A stretch of 62,242 bases of DNA, taken from NCBI GenBank assembly GCA_947371865.1, contig CANBRH010000003.1:1-62242 (forward strand), in the 5' to 3' direction. Under the pieces are notes generated by a model, which did no database searches, was not told the DNA's origin, and worked only from the letters and a program-made list of their open reading frames with translations. The first letter of the stretch is position 1. Every line of letters begins with the position of its first letter. A program made the position numbers and the translations under genes. Below are positions 44,744 to 53,713 of this stretch, piece after piece. This DNA comes from Actinomycetota bacterium. Lineage in GTDB: Bacteria > Actinomycetota > Actinomycetes > Nanopelagicales > Nanopelagicaceae.

Positions 44744-45574
44744 GTGACGGATATCAGATTCCTAGGGCGAAGCGATGATGGCGCATATGTGCTTCTAACA
44801 GATGATGAAGGAAATGAATTCCGACTACCTCTCGATGACGATCTTCGTGCCGCAATCTCCCAACCACGACTCGTTGCGGTCTCAAACTATTATGACCAGT
44901 CCGATAGTGATGTCATCACCGTCAAAGAAGTTCAAGCGCGCCTGCGCGCTGGCTCAAGTTTCGATGAAATTTCCCAATTGTCCGGGTGGACGCTCGAGAA
45001 GATCGACAAATATGCCGGACCAATTTTGCAAGAGCGAGCGTATGTCATCGATATTGCCCTGAAATCTCCACTACGCCGCGACTCAAACTCTCCCACTCTA
45101 GGAATTGCCGCCCACTCACAACTTGCGCCCCGCGGAGTGGATATGGAAGAAGTCGAGTGGAACACCTTCCGATTCGAAGATGGCACCTGGGAGATTATTC
45201 TCAACTACCCAAGTCGCGAAGGCACATCTTCGGCACATTGGAATTTTGACCTTCATAAACGAGCACTAGTAGCGGAAGATGATGGCGCCCGTTGGATCAA
45301 CGGCGATGAACGAGACCAGCGCGTTAAAACTCCTACGCACGGCATCATTTATCACAATGAGAATGCAACTCCAGCACCACGACTTGTTGCAGTTCGCCCA
45401 GAAAGTATTGAGAGCGAAACATCATCCGTGCTGCCCCCACGCAATGAAGAGATTGCCCCAGATGCCAAGCGTGATGGCGTCACCAAGCGGATCAAGATTC
45501 CTTCATGGGATGACATCATGTTCGGAGCTAAGGGCGATGACACTTCTCAAATAGATCCAAACGAAGAGGAATAG
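44744..45574 (+). CDS. sepH: Septation protein SepH
   Basis: A 276-residue actinobacterial cell-division protein (DUF3071) that stimulates FtsZ assembly. N-terminal block TDIRFLGRSDDGAYVLLTDDEGNEFRLPLDDDLRAA, a helix-turn-helix like segment VQARLRAGSSFDEISQLSGWTLEKIDKYAGP(ILQER), then a low-complexity acidic C terminus. The GTG start follows the family; the longer frame upstream is not supported. Confidence 0.9.
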   Translation: MTDIRFLGRSDDGAYVLLTDDEGNEFRLPLDDDLRAAISQPRLVAVSNYYDQSDSDVITVKEVQARLRAGSSFDEISQLSGWTLEKIDKYAGPILQERAYVIDIALKSPLRRDSNSPTLGIAAHSQLAPRGVDMEEVEWNTFRFEDGTWEIILNYPSREGTSSAHWNFDLHKRALVAEDDGARWINGDERDQRVKTPTHGIIYHNENATPAPRLVAVRPESIESETSSVLPPRNEEIAPDAKRDGVTKRIKIPSWDDIMFGAKGDDTSQIDPNEEE

Positions 45575-45576
45575 CT

Positions 45577-46263
45577 CTACTTCACTGAAAGACGCAAGAA
45601 ATCCAGAGTTCGGGTCCAGGCTAACTTCGCTGCACCTGCATCATAAACTTCCGGCCGGTCTTCGTTGAAGAAAGCATGTTTAGTACCAACATAGTCAAAC
45701 GCTGTAGCGCTTCCACCCGCACTCACAATTTCGCGTAAGGCTTCCTGAATTCCGGGAGCTTGTGAAGTGCCATCAGATTCGGCGGCATGAATAATTGCAG
45801 CTTTCCCAGAGTAATTACTCCAAGTGGGATTTGTTCGTTCCCAAGATCCGCCCGGATAAAAACCAACAGCGGCAGAGATTTTTTCAGAGATTGTTGCGCT
45901 CCAAATTGCTAACGTCCCACCCATGCAAAAACCAATTGCACCCACAGTTGCACTTGTTACATCAGATCTTGAACACAAGTAATTGGCAGCCCCAGCGATG
46001 TCTTCGCCGGCTTTCTTCATCTGTAATTCCATCATCAACTTCTTTGCTTCATCAGGCTCAGCGGTCGACTTACCGTTGTAAAGATCCGGCGCCAACGCCA
46101 CAAATCCAGCTGCTGCAAAGCGATCCACCACATTTTTGATATGGCCAACCAGCCCCCACCACTCTTGAATAACAATTACTGCAGGACCGGAACCCGACGA
46201 TGGCATCGCTAGATATCCAGTGCCATTCTGGCCATTGCTTGAAAACGAAACTGATTCACCCAT
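45577..46263 (-). CDS. Dienelactone hydrolase family protein
   Basis: An alpha/beta hydrolase of 228 residues. QEWWGL oxyanion region, nucleophile Cys in GFCMGGTLA, acidic residue near AAESDGTS and catalytic His in KHAFFNEDRPEVYD. Family members hydrolyse dienelactones or other small esters, but orphan genes often have unknown substrates. Stop is three bases after sepH's (convergent). Confidence 0.9.
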   Translation of the reverse strand: MGESVSFSSNGQNGTGYLAMPSSGSGPAVIVIQEWWGLVGHIKNVVDRFAAAGFVALAPDLYNGKSTAEPDEAKKLMMELQMKKAGEDIAGAANYLCSRSDVTSATVGAIGFCMGGTLAIWSATISEKISAAVGFYPGGSWERTNPTWSNYSGKAAIIHAAESDGTSQAPGIQEALREIVSAGGSATAFDYVGTKHAFFNEDRPEVYDAGAAKLAWTRTLDFLRLSVK

Positions 46264-46304
46264 GTGGAAAGGTTAACCGTGCCTCCCCCTTTTCTGCCAG
46301 CCTG

Positions 46305-47402
46305 CTACAACACAGTCGAAAGAAGCGGGATATCTATTTCGATGTCCGAGAGCCCGCCATGGTGGCCAACCATCGAACTTTCCTGAGGAATCCGAAGTGG
46401 GTCTATTAAAATTAAATCGCCCTGTGGTATCGCCATAAAATCGCCCATTCGGTCGTGGCTTTCGAGCGAGATCTCTGTGCCAAAAAACCCACCACTTTCC
46501 AACTGATCTTTATCTAGAATCAAAGTTCGATCCCCAAAGAATTCACGCCACTGGGCGATGGTCTCGGCTAACGCTTCCGGTTTTACATACAGGTGGCGGG
46601 CTCGGGGCTCGCCTCCTAACAGGTAAACATTTTCCATCAAATTGTTTTCGACGCCCAGAATCAGACTCTCTCCAACATTGACCATGCCATGATCTGCTGT
46701 AATCCACATCCGAGTTCCTGGTGGTAGACGTTCGGAAAGTTTGGTGAGTAAGTCGGCAACAATCGAAAGAGCCGTTATCCATTTCTCAGAGCCGACTCCA
46801 AATTCGTGCCCCGCGTGATCGAGGTTGTTGAGATAGACATAAGCAAAGGCGGGAGACTTCTTCAGCGCCTTTGATGCGCCGTCCACCATTTCAGAAATCT
46901 GATTTGCGCCGACATAGTCGGCACCGCGTAGCGCTGCCCGAGTAAAGCCAGAGCCCTCATAGCGTTTTGCAGCGACTTGAGCGACATTGATCCCAAGTTC
47001 GCGCGCGCGTTCGAAGTTTGTTTTACTGCTTTGCCAAATAACAGGATCTACTCTTTCATCCCATTTCAAAGCATTTAATAATCGGCCGGGGAATCCGCTG
47101 TGGGGTACTCGCACGGTGTACCCCAGCATGCCGTGCACACCTGGAAGTTCCCCCGTTCCTAACGAAGAAAGGTTCGTGACCGTTGTAGAGGGAAAATGAG
47201 AACTCATCGATTCGAGTGCCGTGAATTGGGAGAATATGGGGAAGCTCTTGCCGAACTCGGAAAGCGCCTGCAAGCCCATTCCGTCTATCAGGATTATGCA
47301 CTCACGGCCGTGTGGACTTTCGCCCAACCCCAAAGGATCTTCTCGATCAACGCCAAGGCTTGAAAATACCGAGTTAGAGAGATCAGAAAGTCTGAATGGC
47401 AC
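46305..47402 (-). CDS. Alkaline-phosphatase-fold nucleotide pyrophosphatase/phosphodiesterase
   Basis: A 365-residue soluble enzyme of the type I phosphodiesterase fold. The metal and nucleophile region is CIILIDGMGLQAL, MSSHFPSTTVTNLSSLGTGELPGVHGMLGYTVRVP, NLDHAGHEFGVGSEKW and TADHGMVNVG. No signal peptide, so cytoplasmic. Substrate unknown. Divergent from psuG across about 77 bp. Confidence 0.88.
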   Translation of the reverse strand: MPFRLSDLSNSVFSSLGVDREDPLGLGESPHGRECIILIDGMGLQALSEFGKSFPIFSQFTALESMSSHFPSTTVTNLSSLGTGELPGVHGMLGYTVRVPHSGFPGRLLNALKWDERVDPVIWQSSKTNFERARELGINVAQVAAKRYEGSGFTRAALRGADYVGANQISEMVDGASKALKKSPAFAYVYLNNLDHAGHEFGVGSEKWITALSIVADLLTKLSERLPPGTRMWITADHGMVNVGESLILGVENNLMENVYLLGGEPRARHLYVKPEALAETIAQWREFFGDRTLILDKDQLESGGFFGTEISLESHDRMGDFMAIPQGDLILIDPLRIPQESSMVGHHGGLSDIEIDIPLLSTVL

Positions 47403-47466
47403 GCGCCTATCTTGCCTGAAACTTGCTTAATTGACTCGCTGATTATTGGACCTACCGCTCACCGAG

Positions 47467-47472
47467 TAATCT
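47467..47472 (+). promoter_or_regulatory. -10 element of leaderless psuG transcript
   Basis: TAATCT seven bases before the psuG ATG, with TTGGAC 15 bp further up as a candidate -35. Confidence 0.5.
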
Positions 47473-47479
47473 TTCGCGC

Positions 47480-48364
47480 ATGATTAAGTTTTCACGCGAA
47501 GTCGAGGTCGCTCAGAACTCCGGCAAGCCCATCGTGGCCCTGGAATCAACCATCATTAGTCACGGCCTACCTCGCCCCCGAAATCTGGAAGTTGCCCATG
47601 AAGTTGAAGCGATCGTTCGGGATGCCGGAGCCATTCCAGCCACGATCGCGCTCATCGATGGCCAAATATTTGTTGGTCTTGAAACCGATCAACTGGAACG
47701 AATTGCAAATGACGACAACGTCGTAAAAGCCTCGACCCGCGACCTTGCAATCATTGAAGCCACCAAAGCAAGTGCTGCAACTACTGTGGCTGCTACCGCT
47801 CATATTGCCCACCTTGCTGGAATTTCAGTTTTTGCAACAGGAGGTCTCGGTGGAGTTCACCGAGGTCACAGTTATGACGAATCGGCTGACTTGCTTGCAC
47901 TAGCTCGAATCCCGATCGTGATCGTCTGCGCAGGTGTTAAGTCCATCTTAGATGTTCCCGGAACCTTAGAGCGCTTGGAAACTTTGGCAGTTCCAGTATT
48001 GGGTTATCGCACCAATAAGTTTCCAGGATTCTATTTAACTGATTCTGGATTTGAAATTGAACATCGAGTCGATTCAGCGGAAGAGATTTCCGCCATTTGG
48101 GCAAATCGATTTGCACTGCGAACAAATGATTGCGCCATCGTCGTCACTAATCCGGTGCTTCATCAAATGGATTTGGCTCTGCACGATCGCATTCTGCAGG
48201 AAGGTCTTGCCGCTGCAGATGTTCAGCACATAACGGGCAAGGCTGTTACGCCTTTTCTGCTCGAGCATTTCCACTCGGCTAGCAGCGGCGAATCTCTAAG
48301 AGTCAATATCGATATCATCAAATCTAATTCCAGACTTGCTGCCGAAATTGCACTCGCCCTCTAA
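47480..48364 (+). CDS. psuG: Pseudouridine-5'-phosphate glycosidase
   Basis: A 294-residue enzyme that splits pseudouridine-5'-phosphate into uracil and ribose-5-phosphate. Family blocks VALESTIISHGLPRPRNLEVAHEVE, IPATIALIDGQIFVGL, KASTRDLA with the catalytic Lys, FATGGLGGVHRG, and PVLGYRTNKFPGFYL. Followed by a PfkB kinase (psuK), giving a complete pseudouridine salvage pair. Confidence 0.94.
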   Translation: MIKFSREVEVAQNSGKPIVALESTIISHGLPRPRNLEVAHEVEAIVRDAGAIPATIALIDGQIFVGLETDQLERIANDDNVVKASTRDLAIIEATKASAATTVAATAHIAHLAGISVFATGGLGGVHRGHSYDESADLLALARIPIVIVCAGVKSILDVPGTLERLETLAVPVLGYRTNKFPGFYLTDSGFEIEHRVDSAEEISAIWANRFALRTNDCAIVVTNPVLHQMDLALHDRILQEGLAAADVQHITGKAVTPFLLEHFHSASSGESLRVNIDIIKSNSRLAAEIALAL

Positions 48365-48382
48365 TCCGTGATCAAGTCAGAT

Positions 48383-49270
48383 ATGAAGATTCTCTGCATC
48401 GGAGACATCATGCTTGATGTCGTTGCCATTTTGGAATCCCCCATCAATTACGCCAGTGATACCAGGGCACGTATCTCGACCCATGGTGGTGGCGCTGCCG
48501 CAAATGTCGCTACCTGGCTCACTCATACCGGAGTTCCTGCCTTCCTCATTGCCCGAGTTGGCGATGACGCGGCTGGTAAAAGCGTTCACGCCGAACTAGA
48601 TCGATATGGCGTTCTCCACTCAAATACCGTCGTTTCGGGTCGGAATACTGGAGTAGTCATTGTGCTCGTAGATAAAAGTGGCGAGCGCACGATGTTTCCC
48701 GACTGGGGAGCAAATTCCGGCCTTAGCCCGGCGGATCTACCAGACCTCGACGATATCACCTGCATTTATCTTTCGGGCTACCCGATGATTAATCCAGCGT
48801 CACGACCCGGAGTGCGGCTCATTATCGACATGGCTCACGAAAAAAATATAAAAATAGTTTTCGATCCTGCATCTGTAGGGGTTCTTGCCGAAGTAGGTGT
48901 GGAGAGTGTTCGAGGATGGCTCTCGTCGATGGATGTGCTCATTCTCAACGAAGAGGAGGCGCACTTCCTCACTGGATTAGCTAATCCAGTACATGCTGCC
49001 GAAGATCTCCTTCAGTTCTGTGAAATTGTTGTCATCAAACGAGGCGCAGGTGGCGTGCTCGGTCAAAAACGCGGCGAACCTGTTGTTCAACTTCCGGCCT
49101 TGCCAACAAGCGTCGTCGACACCACTGGAGCTGGCGATTCTTTTGCTGCTGGTTTTATCCGAGTGTGGAGCGAGGGCGGGGATCTGGAAAACGCCCTTAG
49201 CGCTGGAGTTGAACTTGCGGCCCAGTGTGTGTCATTAATTGGCGCCAGACCGCTTGTCGCTGCGCTGTAA
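48383..49270 (+). CDS. psuK: PfkB-family kinase, probably pseudouridine kinase
   Basis: A 295-residue ribokinase-like sugar or nucleoside kinase. N-terminal MKILCIGDIMLDVVA, substrate glycine loop HGGGAAANVATWL, and the C-terminal anion-hole signature VVDTTGAGDSFAAGF. Adjacent to psuG, so its likely substrate is pseudouridine, giving the phosphate that PsuG cleaves. A GTG at 48368 would add five residues; the ATG is preferred. Confidence 0.82.
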   Translation: MKILCIGDIMLDVVAILESPINYASDTRARISTHGGGAAANVATWLTHTGVPAFLIARVGDDAAGKSVHAELDRYGVLHSNTVVSGRNTGVVIVLVDKSGERTMFPDWGANSGLSPADLPDLDDITCIYLSGYPMINPASRPGVRLIIDMAHEKNIKIVFDPASVGVLAEVGVESVRGWLSSMDVLILNEEEAHFLTGLANPVHAAEDLLQFCEIVVIKRGAGGVLGQKRGEPVVQLPALPTSVVDTTGAGDSFAAGFIRVWSEGGDLENALSAGVELAAQCVSLIGARPLVAAL

Positions 49271-49299
49271 CTGAGCCTTCTCTTGGCAAGATAGCCCGC

Positions 49300-50841
49300 A
49301 TGGCACGTACCCCTAAAGCCGTTCTCCCAAAACCTGGAGAGAACCCTGGTCGAATCGTTGATATCGACGTTTCCCAAGAAATGTCCGATTCGTTTCTCGA
49401 ATACGCATATTCGGTCATTTACTCCCGCGCACTCCCCGATGCCCGCGATGGACTCAAGCCAGTTCAACGTCGCATCCTGCATCAAATGTCAGAAATGGGT
49501 CTTCGCCCCGATCGTGGTCACGTTAAATGCGCTCGAGTAGTCGGCGATGTCATGGGAAAGCTTCACCCTCACGGAGATGGCGCCATTTACGACGCAATGG
49601 TGCGCATGGCACAAAGTTTCTCGATGCGACTGCCACTCATTGATGGCCACGGAAACTTCGGTTCCCTTGATGCCGGCCCAGCCGCGATGCGCTACACCGA
49701 GTCACGTCTGGCGCAAGCCGCTATGGCGATGGTGGATGAGTCCGATGAAGACACCGTCGATTTCGGCTCAAACTACGATGGTCAACTCCTGGAACCGCAG
49801 GTGCTCCCCGCCGCATTCCCCAATCTCCTGGTCAATGGCGCGACCGGAATTGCTGTAGGTATGGCCACCAATATGGCACCACATAACCTTGGTGAAGTTA
49901 TTGCGGCCACCAAGCACCTCATCGATAACCCCAATGCCACGCTCAAAGCTTTGATGAAACATGTACCAGCGCCTGATTTTCCCACCGGCGGCGAAATTGT
50001 TGGCCTCGAAGGTATTGCCGATGCCTACGCCACAGGTCGCGGGGCTTTCAAGGTTCGAGCCACCGCCGTCATCGAGAAAGTCACTGCTCGCAAAATGGGC
50101 ATTGTTATCACGGAGTTTCCCTACAACATTGGCCCTGAAAAGGTTGTCGAGAAGATCGCCGACCTAGTTAAGGCAAAGAAGATTCAAGGGATTTCCGACA
50201 TCATCGATCTCTCCGACGGTCAACAAGGCACCAAGGTTGTTGTCGAGATAAAGAATGGTTTTGAGCCAGAAGATGTGCTCGAAAAACTTTATAAATTAAC
50301 TCCGATGGAAGATGCATTCTCCATAAATGCCGTCGCACTCGTCAATGGAAAACCTCAAACTTTAGGTTTGAAAGAATTACTTCAAGTCTTCATCGATCAC
50401 CGCATCGATGTAGTCCGCAGACGTTCCGAATTTCGCAAGGCCAAAGCCACTGCGCGTTTGAATTTGGTGGACGGGTTATTGAAGGCGATCATTGATATCG
50501 ACAAGGTCATCAAAATTATTCGCGGCAGCGAAGATGTGGCCGAAGCCAAAGCCGCTTTAATCAAGAGCTTCAAGCTCAGTGATGAGCAGGCAACTTATAT
50601 TCTCGATATGCCATTACGTCGCCTGACCAAGATGAGCAAGATTGAACTGGAGACAGAACAGTCGGCGCTCTCGGCAACTATCGCAGCTTTGAATAAATTA
50701 CTCTCTAGCGATGCCACCATTAGAAAACAAGTTTCGGAAGAGTTAACCCAGATTGCCAAAAACTTTGCAACCCCACGTCGCACCCGACTAGAAGGCGCAA
50801 AACCAAAGGTAGAGGCTGCCGAAAAGGAAACTTTGCTTTAG
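49300..50841 (+). CDS. parC: DNA topoisomerase IV subunit A-like protein lacking the C-terminal domain
   Basis: A 513-residue type IIA topoisomerase A subunit. Breakage-reunion core is intact: HPHGDGAIYDAMVRMAQ, the catalytic Tyr Y132 in AAMRYTESRL, and FPNLLVNGATGIAVGMATNMAPHNL. It ends after the tower/coiled-coil region (ATPRRTRLEGAKPK...), where family members continue with a beta-pinwheel domain of about 300 residues. The position matching the quinolone-contact Ser (E. coli S83) is Gly. It pairs with the convergent parE, so ParC is preferred over GyrA. Confidence 0.9.
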   Translation: MARTPKAVLPKPGENPGRIVDIDVSQEMSDSFLEYAYSVIYSRALPDARDGLKPVQRRILHQMSEMGLRPDRGHVKCARVVGDVMGKLHPHGDGAIYDAMVRMAQSFSMRLPLIDGHGNFGSLDAGPAAMRYTESRLAQAAMAMVDESDEDTVDFGSNYDGQLLEPQVLPAAFPNLLVNGATGIAVGMATNMAPHNLGEVIAATKHLIDNPNATLKALMKHVPAPDFPTGGEIVGLEGIADAYATGRGAFKVRATAVIEKVTARKMGIVITEFPYNIGPEKVVEKIADLVKAKKIQGISDIIDLSDGQQGTKVVVEIKNGFEPEDVLEKLYKLTPMEDAFSINAVALVNGKPQTLGLKELLQVFIDHRIDVVRRRSEFRKAKATARLNLVDGLLKAIIDIDKVIKIIRGSEDVAEAKAALIKSFKLSDEQATYILDMPLRRLTKMSKIELETEQSALSATIAALNKLLSSDATIRKQVSEELTQIAKNFATPRRTRLEGAKPKVEAAEKETLL

Positions 50842-50851
50842 AGCGAAAAGA

Positions 50852-52924
50852 TTAAGCGTCGATCCGATCTCGATCGATTTCGGCGTTTGAGATAAATTCT
50901 TTACGAGGTGCTACTTCGTTACCCATGAGGAGTTCAAAGACATCCTCTGCCGCTTGTGCATCTTTCATCGTCACGCGACGCAAGGTGCGATGGTTGGGAT
51001 CCATCGTAGTTTCTCGAAGTTGATCGGCATCCATTTCACCCAGACCCTTATAGCGCTGGACCGGCTCTTTCCAACGCTTGCCTGCTTTTGTAAGGTCGGC
51101 TAAGACTTTACGCATCTCATCATCAGAATACGTGTAATGAATTTCGCCACGCTTTCCACCGACAACATCGATCCGATGAAGAGGCGGGATGGCGGCAAAG
51201 ACTCGACCGGCTTCAATGAGCGGGCGCATATATCGATAAAGCAATGTCAGAAGTAGGCATCGAATATGGGCGCCGTCTACGTCAGCATCTGACATCAAGA
51301 TAACCCGGCCATATCTAGCGTCATCCAAGGTGAATGATCGGCCAGAACCAGCGCCAATAACCTGAATAATCGATGCGCACTCATTGTTTTCCAGCATCTG
51401 CGAGAGCGATGCCTTCTGTACGTTCAATATCTTTCCGCGGATTGGCAAAATCGCCTGAAATTCCGAGTTTCGTGCCGCTTTAGTTGTACCTAACGCTGAG
51501 TCACCTTCGACAATAAAGAGTTCGGTGCGGTTGGTGTCATCGGATCGACAATCCGAAAGTTTGGTGGGAAGCGATGAACTTTCCAGAGCATTCTTGCGCC
51601 GTTGCAGATCTTTATGAGCGCGAGCTGAAATTCTGGTTCGAGAGGCTGCAGCAATCTTATCCAAAATCGCCCGACCGGTCGCCTTCTCGATGCGCTTTGT
51701 CGTTGCAAAGAACTTCTTCAATTCATCGGCCACGACTGCGGCAACAATCTTGTTGGCTGCAGCGGTTCCGAGAACTTCTTTTGTCTGTCCTTCAAACTGC
51801 GGCTCAGACATGCGAACTGTGACGACAGCGGTCATGCCTTCTTGGACATCGTCTTTGATGACATCGATTTCATTATTTTTTAAAGTCTTTGTTGCGCGCA
51901 TCGCGTCGTTAATGGCTTTGGTAATCGCCCGATCAAAACCTTGGACGTGAGTTCCGCCTTTTGGAGTGGAGATAATGTTGACGAAGGAACTGAGAGTGGT
52001 CTCGTACCCATTGCCCCATTGCATGGCGATATCAACCTGCATTTCGCGGTCAACATCGGTAGGCATCATGTGGCCTTTTTCATCCAACACTGGCACTGTC
52101 TCGGTGTAGCTTCCGGATCCTTGTAGGCGAATTACTTCGCCGATAGCTTCGTCAGGACGCAAAAATGCGCAAAATTCCGAAATTCCGCCCTTGTGAAAGA
52201 AAGTCTCTGTCGTAGCCACTTTGCCGCGGTTGTCATTAACAATCAGCATTAGTCCAGGCACTAAGTACGAGGTCTGGCGAGCGCGGGCGTAGATATCTTC
52301 AATCGCGAGTTCGGCTTCCTTAAGGAAGATTTGACGATCAAACCACCACTTGATGCGTGTGCCAGTTATTTTCGGTGAAACCTTACCGATAACACGAAGT
52401 CCAGAACTCTCGCTGAAGGAGGCTTTCGGGCCATCACCTTCGAAAATTCCAGCATTTCCGCGCTGGAAAGACATCCAATAAATCTTCCCGTTTCGATCGA
52501 CCTCAACATCAAGCCGAGATGCCAAAGCATTAACTACTGAAGCGCCGACCCCGTGCAGACCACCAGAGGCAGCATAAGAGCCGCCACCGAATTTTCCACC
52601 GGCGTGCAATTTGGTCATAACAACTTCGACACCGGTCAAACCTGTTTTTGGTTCTTTATCTACTGGAATTCCGCGCCCATCATCATGCACTTCAACCGAT
52701 CCATCAGCTTCTAGATTAATTTCAATTTTCTTGCAGTGGCCAGCTAGTGCCTCGTCTACGGAGTTATCGATAATTTCCCAGAGGCAATGCATGAGACCAC
52801 GTGAATCGGTCGTGCCGATATACATACCGGGACGTTTGCGGACAGCATCAAGCCCCTCGAGAACCGCTAGATTTTTTGCGGTGTAGTCGTTCTCGATTAC
52901 CTGAGATTTATCTTCTTTTGCCAC
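50852..52924 (-). CDS. parE: DNA topoisomerase IV subunit B (gyrase B type)
   Basis: A 690-residue ATPase subunit. GHKL nucleotide site: IIDNSVDEALAGH, DDGRGIPVD, GGLHGVGASVVNAL. TOPRIM domain with FIVEGDSALG, ILPIRGKILNV and LMSDADVDGAHIRCLL. C terminus QRYKGLGEMDADQLRETTMD. The GTG start fits the family; TAACCT lies eight bases upstream, so the mRNA is probably leaderless. Tail to tail with parC. Confidence 0.94.
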   Translation of the reverse strand: MAKEDKSQVIENDYTAKNLAVLEGLDAVRKRPGMYIGTTDSRGLMHCLWEIIDNSVDEALAGHCKKIEINLEADGSVEVHDDGRGIPVDKEPKTGLTGVEVVMTKLHAGGKFGGGSYAASGGLHGVGASVVNALASRLDVEVDRNGKIYWMSFQRGNAGIFEGDGPKASFSESSGLRVIGKVSPKITGTRIKWWFDRQIFLKEAELAIEDIYARARQTSYLVPGLMLIVNDNRGKVATTETFFHKGGISEFCAFLRPDEAIGEVIRLQGSGSYTETVPVLDEKGHMMPTDVDREMQVDIAMQWGNGYETTLSSFVNIISTPKGGTHVQGFDRAITKAINDAMRATKTLKNNEIDVIKDDVQEGMTAVVTVRMSEPQFEGQTKEVLGTAAANKIVAAVVADELKKFFATTKRIEKATGRAILDKIAAASRTRISARAHKDLQRRKNALESSSLPTKLSDCRSDDTNRTELFIVEGDSALGTTKAARNSEFQAILPIRGKILNVQKASLSQMLENNECASIIQVIGAGSGRSFTLDDARYGRVILMSDADVDGAHIRCLLLTLLYRYMRPLIEAGRVFAAIPPLHRIDVVGGKRGEIHYTYSDDEMRKVLADLTKAGKRWKEPVQRYKGLGEMDADQLRETTMDPNHRTLRRVTMKDAQAAEDVFELLMGNEVAPRKEFISNAEIDRDRIDA

Positions 52925-52932
52925 GGAGCGAA

Positions 52933-52938
52933 AGGTTA
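52933..52938 (-). promoter_or_regulatory. -10 element of leaderless parE transcript
   Basis: TAACCT on the minus strand, eight bases before the parE GTG. Confidence 0.4.
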
Positions 52939-53046
52939 TCGATGCAAAGTGTGTGCGGGTGCAGTACGCGCCCAAAAATGATGAGAAAAAGTGGAGAATC
53001 CACTGCGTCCTTGCTCAAATAACGAGATAAAAGACACGCGCGGGGG

Positions 53047-53065
53047 TGAAAATACAGTATTTTCA
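53047..53065. promoter_or_regulatory. Perfect 19-bp palindrome, operator candidate
   Basis: TGAAAATAC-A-GTATTTTCA is a perfect inverted repeat in the 274-bp divergent gap between parE and the DUF7455 gene. Its centre reads TACAGT, a possible -10 in the plus direction. The outer bases match the TGAAAAT half-site of the Zur-like box upstream of the ZIP gene. The rest of the gap holds an AGTGGA-GAA-TCCACT hairpin (52990-53004) and no convincing gene. Confidence 0.6.
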
Positions 53066-53198
53066 GGAGTGGGAATAAAGCAGTGGTGCTTGAATGTTCC
53101 CTATTCAGATGACAGAAATGTCGGAAGAACCACTAAAGTTAGAGCAGTATCAAAAAGATCAGCGCAAGAAGACCAGCATAAGAAGAGAAGAGGACCGA

Positions 53199-53420
53199 AT
53201 GTCAGAGCAGTTGATTCTTGAACCAACGCCTTTGAATGCCATCGATCGTTGTGATCGTTGTGGTGCACAGGCATACGTTCGGGCAACTTTGCTCAATGGC
53301 GGCGAACTCTTGTTCTGTGGTCACCATGCCAAGGAATATGCCGAGGGTCTCAAGCCAGTTGTGGCCAAGATTCAAGATGAGACCAACAAACTCGCTGAAG
53401 TGGCTTCTGACGCCCGCTAA
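53199..53420 (+). CDS. Small zinc-binding protein, DUF7455
   Basis: A 73-residue soluble protein. Two metal-type knuckles: DRCDRCGAQAYVRA and ELLFCGHHAKEYAEGL. This family is an actinobacterial neighbour of sigA and parE; function unknown. GAGGA four bases before ATG sets the start. A longer frame from upstream ATGs exists but has no family support. A perfect palindrome lies about 135 bp upstream. Confidence 0.8.
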   Translation: MSEQLILEPTPLNAIDRCDRCGAQAYVRATLLNGGELLFCGHHAKEYAEGLKPVVAKIQDETNKLAEVASDAR

Positions 53421-53441
53421 AGCCGTTTCTTAACGCTCTTA

Positions 53442-53711
53442 TTAAACCTTTTTTACAATCTCCTGATTAATTGGCCCCATGTAAGCCGGCGCCTCAAAAC
53501 TAGCGGCACGGTGGCTGCTGTCGCAAAAGGGCATCTGCTTGGAGTGACCACACCGACAGAGTGAAAAATCGGTGCGAGTTCCCAAGACATTTCCGGTCGA
53601 ATCTACAAAATCGACAGTCCCTGTAACTTTCATGGATCCATTCGGCTTGACCAGAATGGTCACTCGATTATTTTCGGCGACTTGTTCCTCTGAAGCCAAT
53701 TCTTCGGCCAC
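53442..53711 (-). CDS. CDGSH iron-sulfur domain protein
   Basis: An 89-residue protein with the CDGSH-type [2Fe-2S] motif CRCGHSKQMPFCDSSH, where three Cys and one His bind the cluster. The DG of the canonical CDGSH is DS here. The N-terminal half has MKVTGTVDFVDSTGNVLG. Two bases after the sigA stop on the same strand, so probably cotranscribed. Partner unknown. Confidence 0.88.
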   Translation of the reverse strand: MAEELASEEQVAENNRVTILVKPNGSMKVTGTVDFVDSTGNVLGTRTDFSLCRCGHSKQMPFCDSSHRAASFEAPAYMGPINQEIVKKV

Positions 53712-53713
53712 GA

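Noticed and set aside
52990..53004. AGTGGA-GAA-TCCACT hairpin as a minus-strand terminator with T tract
   Set aside because: Stem is only 6 bp and it lies upstream of parE with no gene ending there.
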